Assembly: GCA_003290165.1 (NCBI GenBank)
Contig: QNQO01002080.1
Location: 62,001-126,000 of the forward strand
Length of the DNA stretch: 64,000 nucleotides
Direction: 5' to 3'
DNA from: Berberis thunbergii
Lineage: Eukaryota > Streptophyta > Magnoliopsida > Ranunculales > Berberidaceae
The notes beneath the pieces are model-generated. The model saw only the letters and a program-made list of their open reading frames with translations. It had not been told where the DNA came from and searched no databases. Made by a program: the position numbers and the translations under genes. Shown piece after piece: positions 33,101 to 45,326 of the stretch (positions are counted from its first letter, which is position 1; each line of letters starts with the position of its first letter).

Positions 33101-34805
33101 AACCAGAGATTTTATAATAGGTGAATATATTTATAGATGCAGTTATGCACATATAGACAAGCTAGTTGAGAACTTTTGACACAACAACTGAAAGGAGAAA
33201 TACCTTGGAGTAACCAAAGTCGCATATCTTCAGACGAGGCGCTGGACTTCCATCCAAAAGTGTATTTTCCAACTTTAAATCGCGATGGCAGACTTGCTTC
33301 ATGAAGAACAACAGGAAAAAAAAAAAAGTGCTACTTAACCATCTAGTAGGCAAATAGCAAAAATTCAAAACAAAATCTAGTTCATATTTAAAATACCATG
33401 GAGTGACAATAACTGACTCCTGATATAAGTTGTTGGAAAAAGAACCGAGCCTGCAACATAACAGGATTGAGATCAAATTGGGTGGCATGTCAATAAATAA
33501 TAGTAAAACGATGAGGACAAAATGGACTCAATTTAAAACCTCATCCTCGCTGAAGCGTTCTCTATTGCATATACGTTCAAAAAGTTCTCCACCAGCTGCG
33601 TATTCCATCACAATGGCGAGATGGGTTGGCGTTAAGATAACCTAGAGTATGATAAACATCACAACACAAAGCATTGCAAAATTAAGGAGTTTTCTTTTAA
33701 AAGGATAAAATAGTTTTTTTTTTTTTAAAAAGTTAAAAATACCTCTTTGAATCTGACAATATTAGGGTGTCTCAATGATCGGTGATTGATAATCTCCCTT
33801 TGTACATTTGCGTCAATCTGTTAGACACATTAGCATGATGAGAAAGCTATAACTACCCCCAAAAGTTCTATTCACTATTGAGTCAAATGTACACTCCTCA
33901 CACGACCTGATCCAGTGGTAGAAATGTCTCATGGTGATCCTAAAGCAAAAGCCTAAACCGTGTTGGGAAAATTCTTAACTAAATTCAAAGAAGGCCATTG
34001 GTATCTAAACCCAAGATAAGAACTGGAGCACCCAGTGCATTTGTTTTCCAAGTCATAATTAGAAGCTATTCTGAACATTGTCCAGAAATTTTTACACCAT
34101 TTAGAACTACTAGACTTCTGATTTCTTACTAAGAACAAACACCATCTTAGTCCAAATAAACAGTAGCATTTCACTTCAATTAATTTCTAAGTAAGAAATA
34201 AATCAGTAATTTTTTAAAAATTAAACGAAAAATCAATCAAATAATCAAGATTCCAGAGATAACTCCACTAATAAATGACATACTAATTTTAGGAAAGAAA
34301 TGCTATAAATAGATAAATCACATTAAAATCTCAACTAGCTTCAAACCCCACCGAATTAAAACTCACAAAAGCACTCTTCTTTACACACACTATCATCCCA
34401 AAAGCAGACAAAGTTTATCTCTTTCTCTCAATGAACAAAACAAAAGTCACAACTTTTCCACCAATAAACTTCTAATTTCCAATTAAAACTCCAAAATTCA
34501 ATAATCCAAAACCAATTTCAATTGTAATCCAACCCTTTCAAACTCTAATTTCCACAAAAAAAAAAAAGTATAAAAAATTGAACAACAATTTCCTCTAATT
34601 TACACATAAGAGCAAAAAATTTGAATACCTTTTCACCTCTTTCAATATACTTAACCGCAACAAGCTCTCTAGTCTGCTTATCCCTCATCAGCCTCGCCAC
34701 ACCGAAATTCCCCGACCCAATATCCTTGACAAGCTCGTACCGATCACTGTCATGCATTATTGGCATGTCCATACACGGACCAACTGTCACTGCAGATCGA
34801 TCCAT
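30199..34805 (-). CDS. SnRK2: SnRK2 protein kinase, subclass III (ABA-activated type)
   Basis: Nine exons, 5' to 3': 34629-34805, 33743-33817, 33540-33641, 33397-33450, 33204-33296, 32760-32852, 31178-31282, 30999-31097, 30199-30474. All introns are phase 0 with GT-AG ends; total 357 aa, against about 360 for SnRK2.2/2.3/2.6. Residues 1-59 carry the glycine loop DIGSGNFG and VAVKYIERG lysine. Then come [14 protein letters not shown], the activation loop with [16 protein letters not shown], and [11 protein letters not shown]. The C-terminus has the SnRK2 box and the Asp/Glu-rich ABA box ending SSGEVIFAM. Family role: Ser/Thr kinase released from clade A PP2C inhibition by ABA, phosphorylating bZIP factors and channels. 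Unusual residues: NRE where NAG is common, NPSM before RISIPEI, and a shorter linker before FDDDMEDL. Nearly all intron sequence is shared with copy 1. Confidence 0.93.
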
Positions 34806-35235
34806 CCAATCGAATTTCTCACTAATTCTTCTCTTCCTAACACTTTCTCCCTCTCACATTATCGTACCGAACCAAACGAAGAAATGAAATCAAAATCAAG
34901 GTCTCTAAAGCATAAAACATGTCGAAGAATCCATCATTCAATTCAATAACAAAGAGATCGATCGATCGAAACTAACACGAACAGTAACAGGAACGAACAA
35001 CACCTGTGTTTTGATTGGTTGAGATTGACAACGAAAAGCTCTCTCTACAACTCACGAGTGAAAAAAGCTTTTTTATTTCAATTTGGTTTTTTACGGTTTT
35101 AATTGAAAATTTTTTGCAAAGAACAAGAAGAAGAAGAGATGAGCTCAGAAGCTCGTCAGTGAGTGAGAAATAGAGAGAGAGAGAGCTAGATATTTTGGGA
35201 GACAGAATTATAAAAAAAAAAAAAAAAAAAAGATA
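34806..35235 (-). promoter_or_regulatory. 5' UTR and proximal promoter of SnRK2 copy 2
   Basis: Upstream of the kinase ATG. It has CT-rich stretches on the coding strand, including a (GA)n run on the plus strand at about 35172-35187, which is common in plant leaders, and a poly-A run at 35213-35231. No TATA box or transcription start could be fixed. This region has no counterpart upstream of copy 1. Confidence 0.4.
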
Positions 35236-37020
35236 AAATGACGAAATGATCCTTCATTTGGTGCTTGAATTACTGATAGGGGCAATTGGTTAAGTTAAAA
35301 TGACGATTTTACCCTCCCTGTTTATGGATAAGTTGGTCACAAGTCACAGAAGCGGTTGGCAATGGCATTCGGTGCAAGCAAAGTAGAGAAAGGTTTATTT
35401 GGGGTACTTGGAGGAGGATAGCCGTTGGATTAGAAATCAGATGAATCGGACGGGTGAGAATGAAAGAAGATTCTAAATATTTTTTTTTATAGAGGTTGGG
35501 TTACATCACACCAATCAAAATTGATAATCTAACTAGAAAGAATTTTGGTAGAGATCATCATTTGTGCTGGATTATAAGTTAATCAACAGTGATTAGGTCC
35601 TTTGAAAGGCTAATATGGTCAATTAAAAAAATAAACAGTTGACTTATTGGACAAAAATTAAAAGGGTGAAGGGCATGGTTAGGTTGATGAGTTTAGAGTT
35701 CCAAACTCAAAGATGCCAAAACATAGCAAAAACAGCCTAACTTTAATCCTCCAAAAGTCAATCTTGTTGGATTGGAAAAATTTGGACAAGTTTTGCCCTT
35801 GGTTTGTGCTCAAATAATCAACATAAACGAGGGTAGTATTGGTAATATGGGGTTTTCTTGTACATATAATGGTAACCTAACTCATGCATTCAAGTGTTTT
35901 TAATTGATGGCGGAAATGGGAATAGAAATGAGAATGATGATGGCATGGTCATGTCATAATGGAATCATCATTATCTTTGTCTGCGATAATTGATTATCGA
36001 TAAGAAAAAAAAAAACTAAAAGAGGCACAAAAAGGACCAAAAACAAGGCTCCCTAGACTTACTCCTTGACTAGAGGATCGCTTCAATCCCAATCGATAAT
36101 GATACGTTCAGATGTGTATTCATACGAGTCTTTACATATTATCCCCCTATAAAATATATTGATTGCTTTGAATATTTCTTAACAAACCTCGATGAATTAC
36201 AAAATGGTAATTTGCATTGTGAATCGAGATATTTTAACAAGGCTTGAAGATACATTGTACTTGGAACACGAAAGAAATAAACAAGACAAAAACGAGAAAA
36301 ATATACGACAAAACCCTAAAACCGTATGGCTAAAAACAACTTAAATTGCAACAAATTTGCAATTAAAAACTTACTTTTTTAAAACCAAATTTTGAACCTT
36401 TTTGCGTAGGTCGGTGAAGTCTTTTGGCATAGCCGATGAAGTCAAGAGTGCTAAACCTTCTACTTGAGTTTTTGGGCTCTTAATAAAATTTTCACAATGT
36501 TAACATCTTTTTTCCAATTCCAAACCGTAAAAATATTTTCTCGTAAAATACGATAATTTTAATTCCACCATACTAATATACTAATTGAACACATGCAAAT
36601 TAATTTGTAATTGTGGTAGAACTGAACTTGAGTAAACTGTTAATTGATATTATTGATTGAGATATTTCAACATAACAAAAAAAATGCTTGAAGAGACATT
36701 GTACAGGGGACGCGAGAGTAATAGAAGCAAGACAAAAGCGAGGAGAATACACGGTAAAAACCATAAAACCTTATATCTAAGAACAATTGAATTGTAACAA
36801 ATTGGCACAATTAAGAAATTACTTTTCTGAAACAAACTTTCGAACATTTTCTGCGAAGGTCAGTCAAGGTTTTTGGCGCGGTCAGTGAAGCCAAGTGAGC
36901 ATAAAACCATCTACTTGTTCGGGATTGTTACAACGAATCTCATAATTTAAGTTATTCGTGAATTAAGTTTTATTACTTAACTAAAATAAATACAATAGTT
37001 TATGAATATCTATTATTCAT
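35236..37020. other. Intergenic DNA with a diverged 250-bp direct repeat
   Basis: About 36225-36475 and 36650-36915 are direct repeats. Shared landmarks are GAGATATTT.AACA, ACATTGTAC, ACAAAA.CGAG, CAAATT.GCA, TGCG.AGGTC and GTGAAG. The remainder is AT-rich and shows nothing I can identify. Confidence 0.55.
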
Positions 37021-37027
37021 GTCAAAG

Positions 37028-37142
37028 GTGTGATGGCTCAATGGTTGAGTGGTGACAGATGGTATCATTAGATCACATGGTCAAATCCAACCGACGACAT
37101 TTGGGGTCAGAGGGGATAAGGGATTTAAAAAATATATATATC
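37028..37142 (+). mobile_element. tRNA-derived SINE-like sequence
   Basis: Has an A-box-like TGGCTCAATGGTTGAGTGG (37034 onward) and a B-box-like GGTCAAATCC (37079-37088) at tRNA-like spacing, then a tail ending in AATATATATAT. It lacks a foldable tRNA structure. Assignment rests on the two boxes only. Confidence 0.45.
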
Positions 37143-37285
37143 TATTATCCACAATGTTAGCTTCCTTTTCCAATGTCTTGTAAAATAGGTTTATCACATA
37201 CCTCCTCCACTTTCATCTTACAAATGTACTATCCTATATAATCAAACTAAAGTTACCGATGTACGAAACAAGACATCAATAATCA

Positions 37286-38870
37286 GTGGTATGACAACTT
37301 AATGGTTAGTATTTGTGGATAGTAGGGGTGGGCACGGGACGGGATGGGACGAGATATACCCATCCAGACCTCGTCCCATCCCAAACGGGTTCGGGACGGG
37401 ATCAACTATTCAATCACTAGTCATACAAAAAAAAACTCAAAATATATGCGACCCAGCTCAAAATCTGAAATCATCAAGGTATCAGTATCACTTTAATTCT
37501 TATTTCTATACTTCTTTCTGAGTATCAATATTTTGTGAACATGGTTAAGTTAGTCGAAACCCATCTGCAGATCAACTTGATGACATCCGGCGATCCTGAC
37601 AATGTACATTCTTGTCATCAACATAATTCTCGCCCCTCCTTTGCTATGGGAGGTTGATTTGTTCATCTCCAGTTTGTACAAATGTGTAAATGCAAGTATA
37701 AAAGGTGATCGATAATAGTTGTACATATTATCAGCGATGCAAGTATAAAAGGTGATCTATAAAAGCCTGTCATTCACAGTTGGTAACAGCCATTCGGATT
37801 AATTTTGTTTTCATAGTTAAAACTGAACATATACCCTGTTGATAAATTTTGCATTAAAGGGGGCTGAATAGACTTTCATTGTATAGAAATCTTATCAAGT
37901 TATATAAATGACAATTTCATGCCCTCTGAACAATGAAGGCAGAAAACGTTGAAGTGGCTGATGCTCTTTTTGTTTATGCTCATTATCTGTGATTATTCCT
38001 AGATGACACATGCATCATGGTAGTAACTTATATATCTGTGTCACCTAAATCCTGTGTACTCTTTGAGCTTGGGTATAGCATATTAGCATGCAATTCCAAA
38101 AGCGATCGAGTTTCTGGATTATCTCATCCTATGCAGAGAATACGTCAATCTGCAAGTATAACTTGGTAAGATTAGATGACAATGATGATGATACAGTTGC
38201 ATTATTTGTTGTAGTTTCTTGACCAAGTGAGCTGCTGACTTGAGCTATCTAAATCTCTGCTTCTTACGGATTTATGAAACTCACATCTTACCCACGACAC
38301 TTACTGGGATCTCCAAACCTAATCAAAGAAAACAATGTGGATGAGGAAATAGTTTTGACATGTAAGTCTAGAACTTTTGTAACTAACCAAAATGATAGAT
38401 TACATCATCCCAGGAGGGATAAGGGTTTGCCTAACAGAGAAATATTTGTTCCATTCTGATTAGTTTGTAGTGGAAAAGTTGGTGGATGCTAGGTCATAGT
38501 CTCATCTTTAGTTCTTTACAGCTTCATTAGTATGTAAAGATGCATTCAACCTGCTGCATTCATACTTAGTGTATGGGCATCACAATTCTAAAATAAATAA
38601 TTAAATAAAAATATTAATAATTAATATTAATAAATTAGTTCGGGACGGGATTGAAAATCTTCATCCCATCCCATCCCATTGTAGATCGGGACGAGACGGG
38701 ATCGGGATGAAATTATTCAATCTCATTAAGACCCAAAAAAATCGGGTCGGGACGGGAACGGGACCGCGGGATGGGATGCCCACCCCTAGTGGATAGTACC
38801 ACTAGTTTATGGGTTCAAATCCAGTCGGTGGCATGTTTATCAGGTTATGATTACATAATGATGAAAACTC
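37286..38870 (+). mobile_element. tRNA-like SINE split by a hAT insertion
   Basis: The A-box-like ATGACAACTTAATGGTTAGT (37291-37310) is separated from the B-box-like GGGTTCAAATCC (38811-38822) by the 1.47 kb hAT element at 37323-38788. With the hAT and one TSD removed, the two boxes lie about 45 bp apart, a normal SINE/tRNA spacing. Confidence 0.5.
37323..38788. mobile_element. Non-autonomous hAT element 2 with perfect 8-bp TSD
   Basis: A 1466-bp element with ends TAGGGGTGGGCACGGGAC and GATGCCCACCCCTA and a perfect 8-bp TSD GTGGATAG (37315-37322, 38789-38796). The GGGACGGGAT-rich subtermini match element 1. The interior has no transposase; short ORFs are not recognisable. Confidence 0.9.
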
Positions 38871-38924
38871 GATTTTCTGGAAGTCTGGTGAGAGATCTAA
38901 TTTACATTGTTTTAATGAAAATTT

Positions 38925-39095
38925 TCAAGTGTTTGAGTCTAAAATTTTGGCCCAATCGAACCAGATAGATCCTAAATTCGGTTCAACCGGTTTCATCGAT
39001 TTACAAATACAAAATTCGATTTTAATTTGAATTTTGGACAAACCAAATGAAATCGATTTGAAACTCAAAACCGAACCGACATTGCCCAACCCTGC
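38925..39095. repeat. Fragment of the hAT element 3 family
   Basis: Matches 51974-52157 of hAT element 3 (GAGTCTAAAATTTTGG, AAATTCGGTTCAACCG, TACAAATACAAAATTCGATTT, ACCGACATTGCCCA). The terminus is degraded to CCCAACCCTGCT. No left end is present. Confidence 0.65.
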
Positions 39096-39348
39096 TCTGT
39101 ATGAATCATTAAGCAACAATTGCTCTCTTGACATTAGCAGAATTAGAACCATTTATTAAAAAACACAATGGAAGATACTAGAGATTTTCTAAACCCAACT
39201 AGATTACTAGACTCAACCCAAGCCCTATGTTAACCATAGCCCAAAACTAAGCCCAATTCAAATTTGTTGGGTTTTGAGGGTCGATTCAAAGTCTTGTTCG
39301 GGTTACAATCCCTTCCTCGGTTTTCTCTATTGCAAATGTACAATACTA

Positions 39349-41976
39349 GAGTATGATCCGTGCCGCTGGCACTTCATATAATTTTATTTTTACTAAATAT
39401 TTTATACTAAAAACCTCTTTCACTATCCCCAATGTGGCTCTGAATTAGTATTGAAATGTAAGCTTATTTTAAGGTAAATATATAAATTTTAGAGTTAAAC
39501 TCAATCAAATTTGAATCAGTTGGAAAAAAAATTTAAACGCCAATAATGAGTTCTCCCCCAATCTTTGAATTCACAAAAATATGAAGTTTAAAGTTTTTGT
39601 TTAAATGTGTTTTAAGATGCTCGACTCATTTTTTCGGGTATGATCGCTCCGTCTCATTGCTTTGAAAAATATTAAAAACGTGAAATACTTTATATATTTT
39701 TTAATTTTAAAATATATATATTTAAAATTTAGCGCTCATTGATAATTGATTTTGTTGGAAATATCTTAAAAAATGCATTTCAATGATATTAACTTTACCA
39801 AACCCAGCTCAACTTCCAAAAAAAAAAAAAAACTTTACTAAAATCTGATAACGATGTAGATAATTATGATAATTTTCATTTTGCTAAAAGTAAAACACAA
39901 TATTTTATCTTTCCACCACATGTACATTCCACCAAGTTTTTTCAAAAGTTTTTCATATTTTTGCCCTTCTACATATTTTATATTTACAAATATACCATCA
40001 TGGAAAATGAATTTCAACCCTCAAATTCAATACATTTTCCAACTTTTAATCAGAACCATCTTTTATCTCTAATTATTTCAATTTGACTTTGTCCCAGTCA
40101 ACAATGAATAGTAAAACACCACTCTGAATTGTAATATAGATCTTTGGATTACTAAGGGCATGTTTGGTTGGGCATTGACCATTGTAATGGTAATGTTCAA
40201 TCCAATGGTCCAATGCAAACCAATGTTTGGTTGAGCAAAAAAGTGATATAATGTGAATGAGTATTACAAATTTCAATGTAATAGCCATTACTACCCCACC
40301 CCTATGAATGGAGATTACATTCCCCATTGTAATGGTCAATGCAACTTGAAAAGACTTTTTTACCCTCTTTGCTCAACAAAACCCTATGCCATTGTTTTTA
40401 TTATTTATTGGAATTATTATGTAATACAGTTGCATTTCTATTTATGGTGCTCCAAATTTTAATTTGTATATATTTTTCTTTATATAATATAGTAGATAAA
40501 GGAATCCACCACCTCCTCACTCTGTAAAGAAATCCACCCACCACTTCACCCACCCTTCACCACCTCACCTGCAACCACCACCTCACCCACCCTCCCTGAG
40601 AAGAAATCCACCACCTACCATGTCACAAAAAAAGGGAAGAGTTGACTTATAAAGAGAGATAGTGGGGATGGTTTGGGGTTTTTGATTTTTAAGTGAGGGT
40701 ATTTTTGAAAATAAGTTTTACATTACCACCTTACCATTTTAAAAGTATACCAAACATACATATTCCCATTACCATTACCATTCTCATTCTCATTCTCATT
40801 ACCATTACCATTCCTATTACCATTTTCATTCTCATTCCCATTCCATCGAGTAACCAAACGAACCCTAAGAGAGGGAAGAGTTTTGAAGGTTTTTTTCAAT
40901 TGTCACCATTATTTTAAAACGCATTTAACGAACTCAGAATAATGGGAATCGAATGTTTCTTTGTTTCATGGATATCTCGAATTTGTCAAAATTAAGTCCC
41001 CAACTCATTCATTCTTTTAAGTGGGTGAATAGTTCTCACTTGATTATTCCAAACCATTTTTAAAATATTGAATCCAAGAGTGAACTTACTTCCTGTCTGT
41101 AAAACCTTTTTCAAATATTTCCATAAACTAATGACAATATGTAGCTATCAAGCTTCTTTGGACTTGAAATTTGATCAAGTTATATAAATTTGACATTTTA
41201 TTTTTAGTTTCTCTGGTCTCTCACTAAACGAACAATCTATATTACAATTTAGAGTAGTATTTTACTATTTATTGCTTATTGAGGCAAAATCAAATTAAAA
41301 TGATGAGAAATAAAAGATGGTTAGGATTGAAAGTTGGAAAATGTATTGAATTTGATAATTGAGATTCATTTCCTATGATGAAATATTTGTAAATATAAAA
41401 CAGGTAGAATGACAAAAATAATAATTTTTGTTTGAAAAAAGTTGGTGAAATGTACATGTGACGGAGAGAGAAAATATTGTGTTTTTCTTTTAGCAAAATG
41501 AAAATCATCATAACTATCTACATTGTTGTCGGATTTTGATAAAATTAGTAACGTTGAAATGCATTTTTGAAAATCTTTCGAACAAAATCAATGATCAATA
41601 CAATGGCCAAAATATTAAAAATGTATATCTCATAATTAAAAAAACGTATCATGTATTACACGTCTTTAATATTTTTAAAAGCAATGAGACAGACCGATCA
41701 TATCGGAAAAAATGAGTCGGGCATCTTAATGCACATTTAAACAAAAACCCTAAATTTCATATTTTGGCAAATTTAAAGATTGGGGAGAACTCATTATCGG
41801 CGTTTAAAATTTTTTCGCAACTGATTTAAATTTGACTGAATAGGCTTACACTTAGAATCGACTTACACTTCAATACCGATTGAGAGCAAAAATGAAAATA
41901 GTGACGAATGTGTTCAGTACAAAATAATTAACAAAAATAAAATTATGTGAAATGTCAACGTCACGAAGCATACTCA
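39349..41976. repeat. 2.6 kb inverted repeat with arms of about 750 bp
   Basis: Left arm 39349-40141 and right arm 41236-41976 are reverse complements with indels. The outer ends GAGTATGATCCGTG and (reverse) GAGTATGCTTCGTG match. Further shared words are TCATATAATTTTATTTTT-like, GATCG.TC.GTCTCATTGCTTT and ACATGTACATT.CACC. No transposase ORF is seen. The spacer contains the Harbinger-like element 40156-40865. It may be a long-TIR DNA transposon or an inverted duplication; no clean target duplication was found. Confidence 0.75.
40156..40865. mobile_element. Harbinger-like MITE with ATTACC repeats
   Basis: 710 bp with ends GGGCATGTTTGGTTGGGC and AACCAAACGAACCC and a 3-bp TSD TAA (40153-40155, 40866-40868). 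Subterminal CATTGTAATGGTAATG words give way at the right to CATTACCATTACCATT and CATTCTCATT runs. It lies inside the spacer of the long inverted repeat. Confidence 0.75.
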
Positions 41977-42281
41977 AATAACTATTACATGAAAGACTTT
42001 GTTAATATAACTAGTATTGGTATAATGATTCCTACACTTTGAAGTAGGGCCCAGGCATCACTTGAATTTATACGAGGAATTTCAAAAGAATGGGATAATT
42101 TTTTTTCACAAAAATTGAATGAATTCAAATTCTTGATTGTATTACAATTTTTTTTTTCTATTTATAGATTTTCATTAAAAAATAAATGATGCTATTAGTT
42201 TTGATATAACTAAACTAATTTATTTTGCTTTTCAAAAAAAAAACGAAAAACAAATTACCATTTGCCTAGAGAACTCATTAA
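41977..42281. other. AT-rich spacer, nothing recognised
   Basis: About 300 bp between the inverted repeat and a small MITE; no ORF or repeat ends. Confidence 0.5.
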
Positions 42282-42465
42282 GGGTGTGTTTGGTTACATG
42301 AAAAATAGACATGAAAATTGAAATAATTTTTGTTAATCCAATTTCGAGGCCTACCCCTCGGACTTGAATTCTTATAAGCAGTGGAAAAACAGTCTTATGA
42401 AGAATCAATTTCCTATCAATAAATAAACAACCCAGCAACGAAAATTTGCATAACCAAACAAACCC
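42282..42465. mobile_element. 184-bp Harbinger-like MITE
   Basis: Ends GGGTGTGTTTGGTTAC and GCATAACCAAACAAACCC are inverted repeats flanked by TAA (42279-42281, 42466-42468). The interior shows CGAGGCCTACCCCTCGGAC. Diverged relatives lie at about 48085-48300 and 50590-50775. Confidence 0.8.
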
Positions 42466-42494
42466 TAAAAAACATTTTCTTTCGTTAAAACTAA

Positions 42495-43833
42495 GGCTTC
42501 GCTTGGTATATGGTAAAAGAATGCATATGCAAAAGTTTACGGCAGTTACATAAACTTAGGAGCTTGGTTGACTTTACGGAAAACAGTTTTTTGAATTTTA
42601 ATTCCGGACCTTCATATCTCCTAGTTATAAAATTCTACAAAACTTTGTGGGACAAAATGTCCCGCATTACTTTGCAAAACTCTCACCATCTCCTCGTACT
42701 CTAATTTTTTTTCTCAACTCCTTCATAAACACTCCAACCACCACCATCACCACCACCACCATACCGTAACCATCACCACCATTGTCACATCCATCCGCTT
42801 TGTCATCGTGCGCTACCGCCACGACCACCGTAATATAACCATAACAACAACCACCATTGCCACTGCCACAACCACCGCCAACCCCACTATTACGACCACC
42901 TCCACCAATACCACTATCATAGCATAATCACCCACAACAAACACCACTTTTACTATTACCATCGTAATCGGCGCTGCTGCTATAACAAAACCATCACAAC
43001 CACCAACTCCATTGCCATTACCACTACCGCCACCACCACAATCACCATAGCCACCACTGCCACCACCACCACCTCCAAGATCACCGATACCATAACATAC
43101 CACAACCACCACCATTGCCACCACTACAACTACTATAGCACACCACCATCACCACCACTATAGCATAATCACCACGACCACCATCACCACCACTATAGCA
43201 TAATCACCACAACCACCACCACCTTCAGTACTACCACTGCCGCAACCACCACTACCACCATTATATTCACCTAACCACCATAGTTTAGCCACCACAACCA
43301 CCACCATTTTTAAATCACCGTCATTGCCACCACCACAACCACCATCCCATCGCCACTACCACCATCACCACCACCTCTAAGATCACCAATACCATAACAT
43401 ACCACAACCACCACCAATTTTACTAATACCACCATAACCGTCATCTCCGCCACCACTACCACCACCACAATTACCACAACACAACCACCATCACCACTAC
43501 TATAGCATAATCACCACCACCACCATCACCACCACCACTTTTATATTCACTGAACCGCCATAGCTTAGCCACCAAAACCACCACCATTTTAAAATCACCG
43601 CCATTTCTTCCACCACCACCATCATCGCCTACATTCATAATCACCATCAACACGACCACAACCACAACTACTGCCATCATCACCACCACTAACAATCACT
43701 TGTCTAATTGCATCAATTTTATTTAATTATACCAAGCACCCGTAAAGTAATGCATTGCAAACCAATGCAATACAAACTTATGCACTTGCGTTAATTTGCA
43801 AAATGCATTATTTTATAGTGTATAAAGCGGAGT
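42495..43833. mobile_element. Harbinger-like element 2 with a CCA/CAC-repeat core
   Basis: Left end GGCTTCGCTTGGTATATGG and AAAGAATGCATATGCAAAAG match the ends of element 1 (14039-16509). The right end GCATTATTTTATAGTGTATAAAGCGGAGT is the inverted partner. Flanks are TAA on the left and TTG on the right, so the target duplication is not clean. The core 42720-43690 is about 970 bp of CACCAC/CACCAT/ACCACC words. No transposase is seen; the Gly/Val-rich ORFs are low complexity. Confidence 0.7.
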
Positions 43834-45326
43834 TTGATGACTCCCAATCTTTCACTTTTTGGAAATAACTAGACATTTTTCAAATTGAGGACCTGAATCA
43901 GGTGGATTAACCATAAGATTTGGACTAAGTGGCCCTATGTTGGATTTGGCTTTAATTTTTTTTACCATAGTTTCTAGGCCCCAATAATATTATTCAAAGA
44001 CTCGCCAGAAATTCGATCTCTCAGTTAGTGAAGCAGTCTTTCAACAAGGCCCAATGTGTAGAGATTGGCAAAGTTAAAAGTTTATTCAATATGATTGATG
44101 AAACTTGCCAAACTCAACGTAACCAGCAATTTGGAGAAGACAATGGAAGTCCACAAAAAGTTGCAACAAGGCAACCTTAAACAACGATCTCATCGTAATA
44201 CATTTGAAGAAGAACAACAAATGGACTTCAGAGACTTTTCCGACTGTTCCTCCTATTTCAATTATGAATAGTGCGTACACGGGATGCAAGTTACTAAAAA
44301 CCCATATTTCATATTTCAAAATTAACTTGAAGAATAAGAAATTTCCCATCTTTTGAATCTAATGCTTCTGACAGAACAAAATCTCCTGAGCAGTCTGATA
44401 CATACCACAATTAACGACGGAAATGAAGAGAGAGGTAGAATAAATCATTCTTTAACTAGTAACTGAAAGGAATGTGTACTTATTTGTCAGGAAAAGAGGA
44501 TACAATCTGCTGTGTGGTTTTATTCGATCATTTCCTTCAAGAGAATCAATACCTGAAATCCTGTGAAGACTCGAAAGTAGCTCACAGTCTGAGAATAAGA
44601 ATGAAAATGAAGCAAAAGCTTGAAAACTTTGCAAAAATGCGTTCATCCGTAAGGAACCACTAAAGAATAGAACAAGAACCATCTTTCACACAAAATATGA
44701 GGAAAGTAAATAGAATCACATAAAAGAGAAAGGAGTTTGTGCAAAAACTAACAATGAGCGATAAAAAAGAAACGTAGAAGCTCCATGAAGCAAGACAATA
44801 TGCACTCAATAAGTAATTTGAAATTTCAATGCGATACATAGAAGAAGTCAGCCAACAACCAAATCTATATGGAATTCTGACAGCAGAAAATATCAGATAA
44901 GCCCTGAGAAAAATAGTCTTTGAACTCTGTGAAGCTAGCGTACACCTGAAGATACAACCTTTCAGAAATCATATTGCCTTCAATCAGATCTATCAAACAG
45001 TAAGTTCAAAAATGAGTAATGCCATAAGTAACATTTAGAACTTTATGTTTCGCGGGGAAATATTTTGTCCTTAGGTTCTTTTCCATGCACCTGGGATCAT
45101 CCATGAACCTTGTACCGAAAAAAACAAGAGAACCGCAAAGTAAAGAACCAATATTCAGCTATAGTTTGATGCCGACCAAGGAACTTGAACCTCTATGTAT
45201 GTTTATCTGCAAAATTTGTGTAGCCTCTCTTAGGATATGTCCCCTGTATATTTGTATTATTATTTTGGTGTGCTTGATGTAAGGTCCCATCTATAGCTGT
45301 ATCGGGAAAGTTCATATGGACTCCAT
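43834..45326. other. HHO gene 3' flank, no gene recognised
   Basis: The part nearest 45326 should contain the 3' UTR of the HHO gene. Small ORFs at 44086-44682 and 45085-45282 have no domain or codon pattern that I trust. Confidence 0.45.

Noticed and set aside
37028..37100. A functional tRNA gene
   Set aside because: Only A- and B-box-like words are present; no acceptor or anticodon stem could be drawn.
39866..41511. Paired ORFs at 39866-40072 (+) and 41290-41511 (-) as related genes
   Set aside because: They are the same sequence in the two arms of the inverted repeat and have no domain.
42813..43695. Two Gly/Val-rich ORFs on the minus strand
   Set aside because: Same reason: a low-complexity CCA/CAC tract, no start context, and no domain.
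44452..44682. ORFs on both strands near 44.5 kb as a gene
   Set aside because: No domain, no conserved splice pattern, overlapping antisense frames of similar length.
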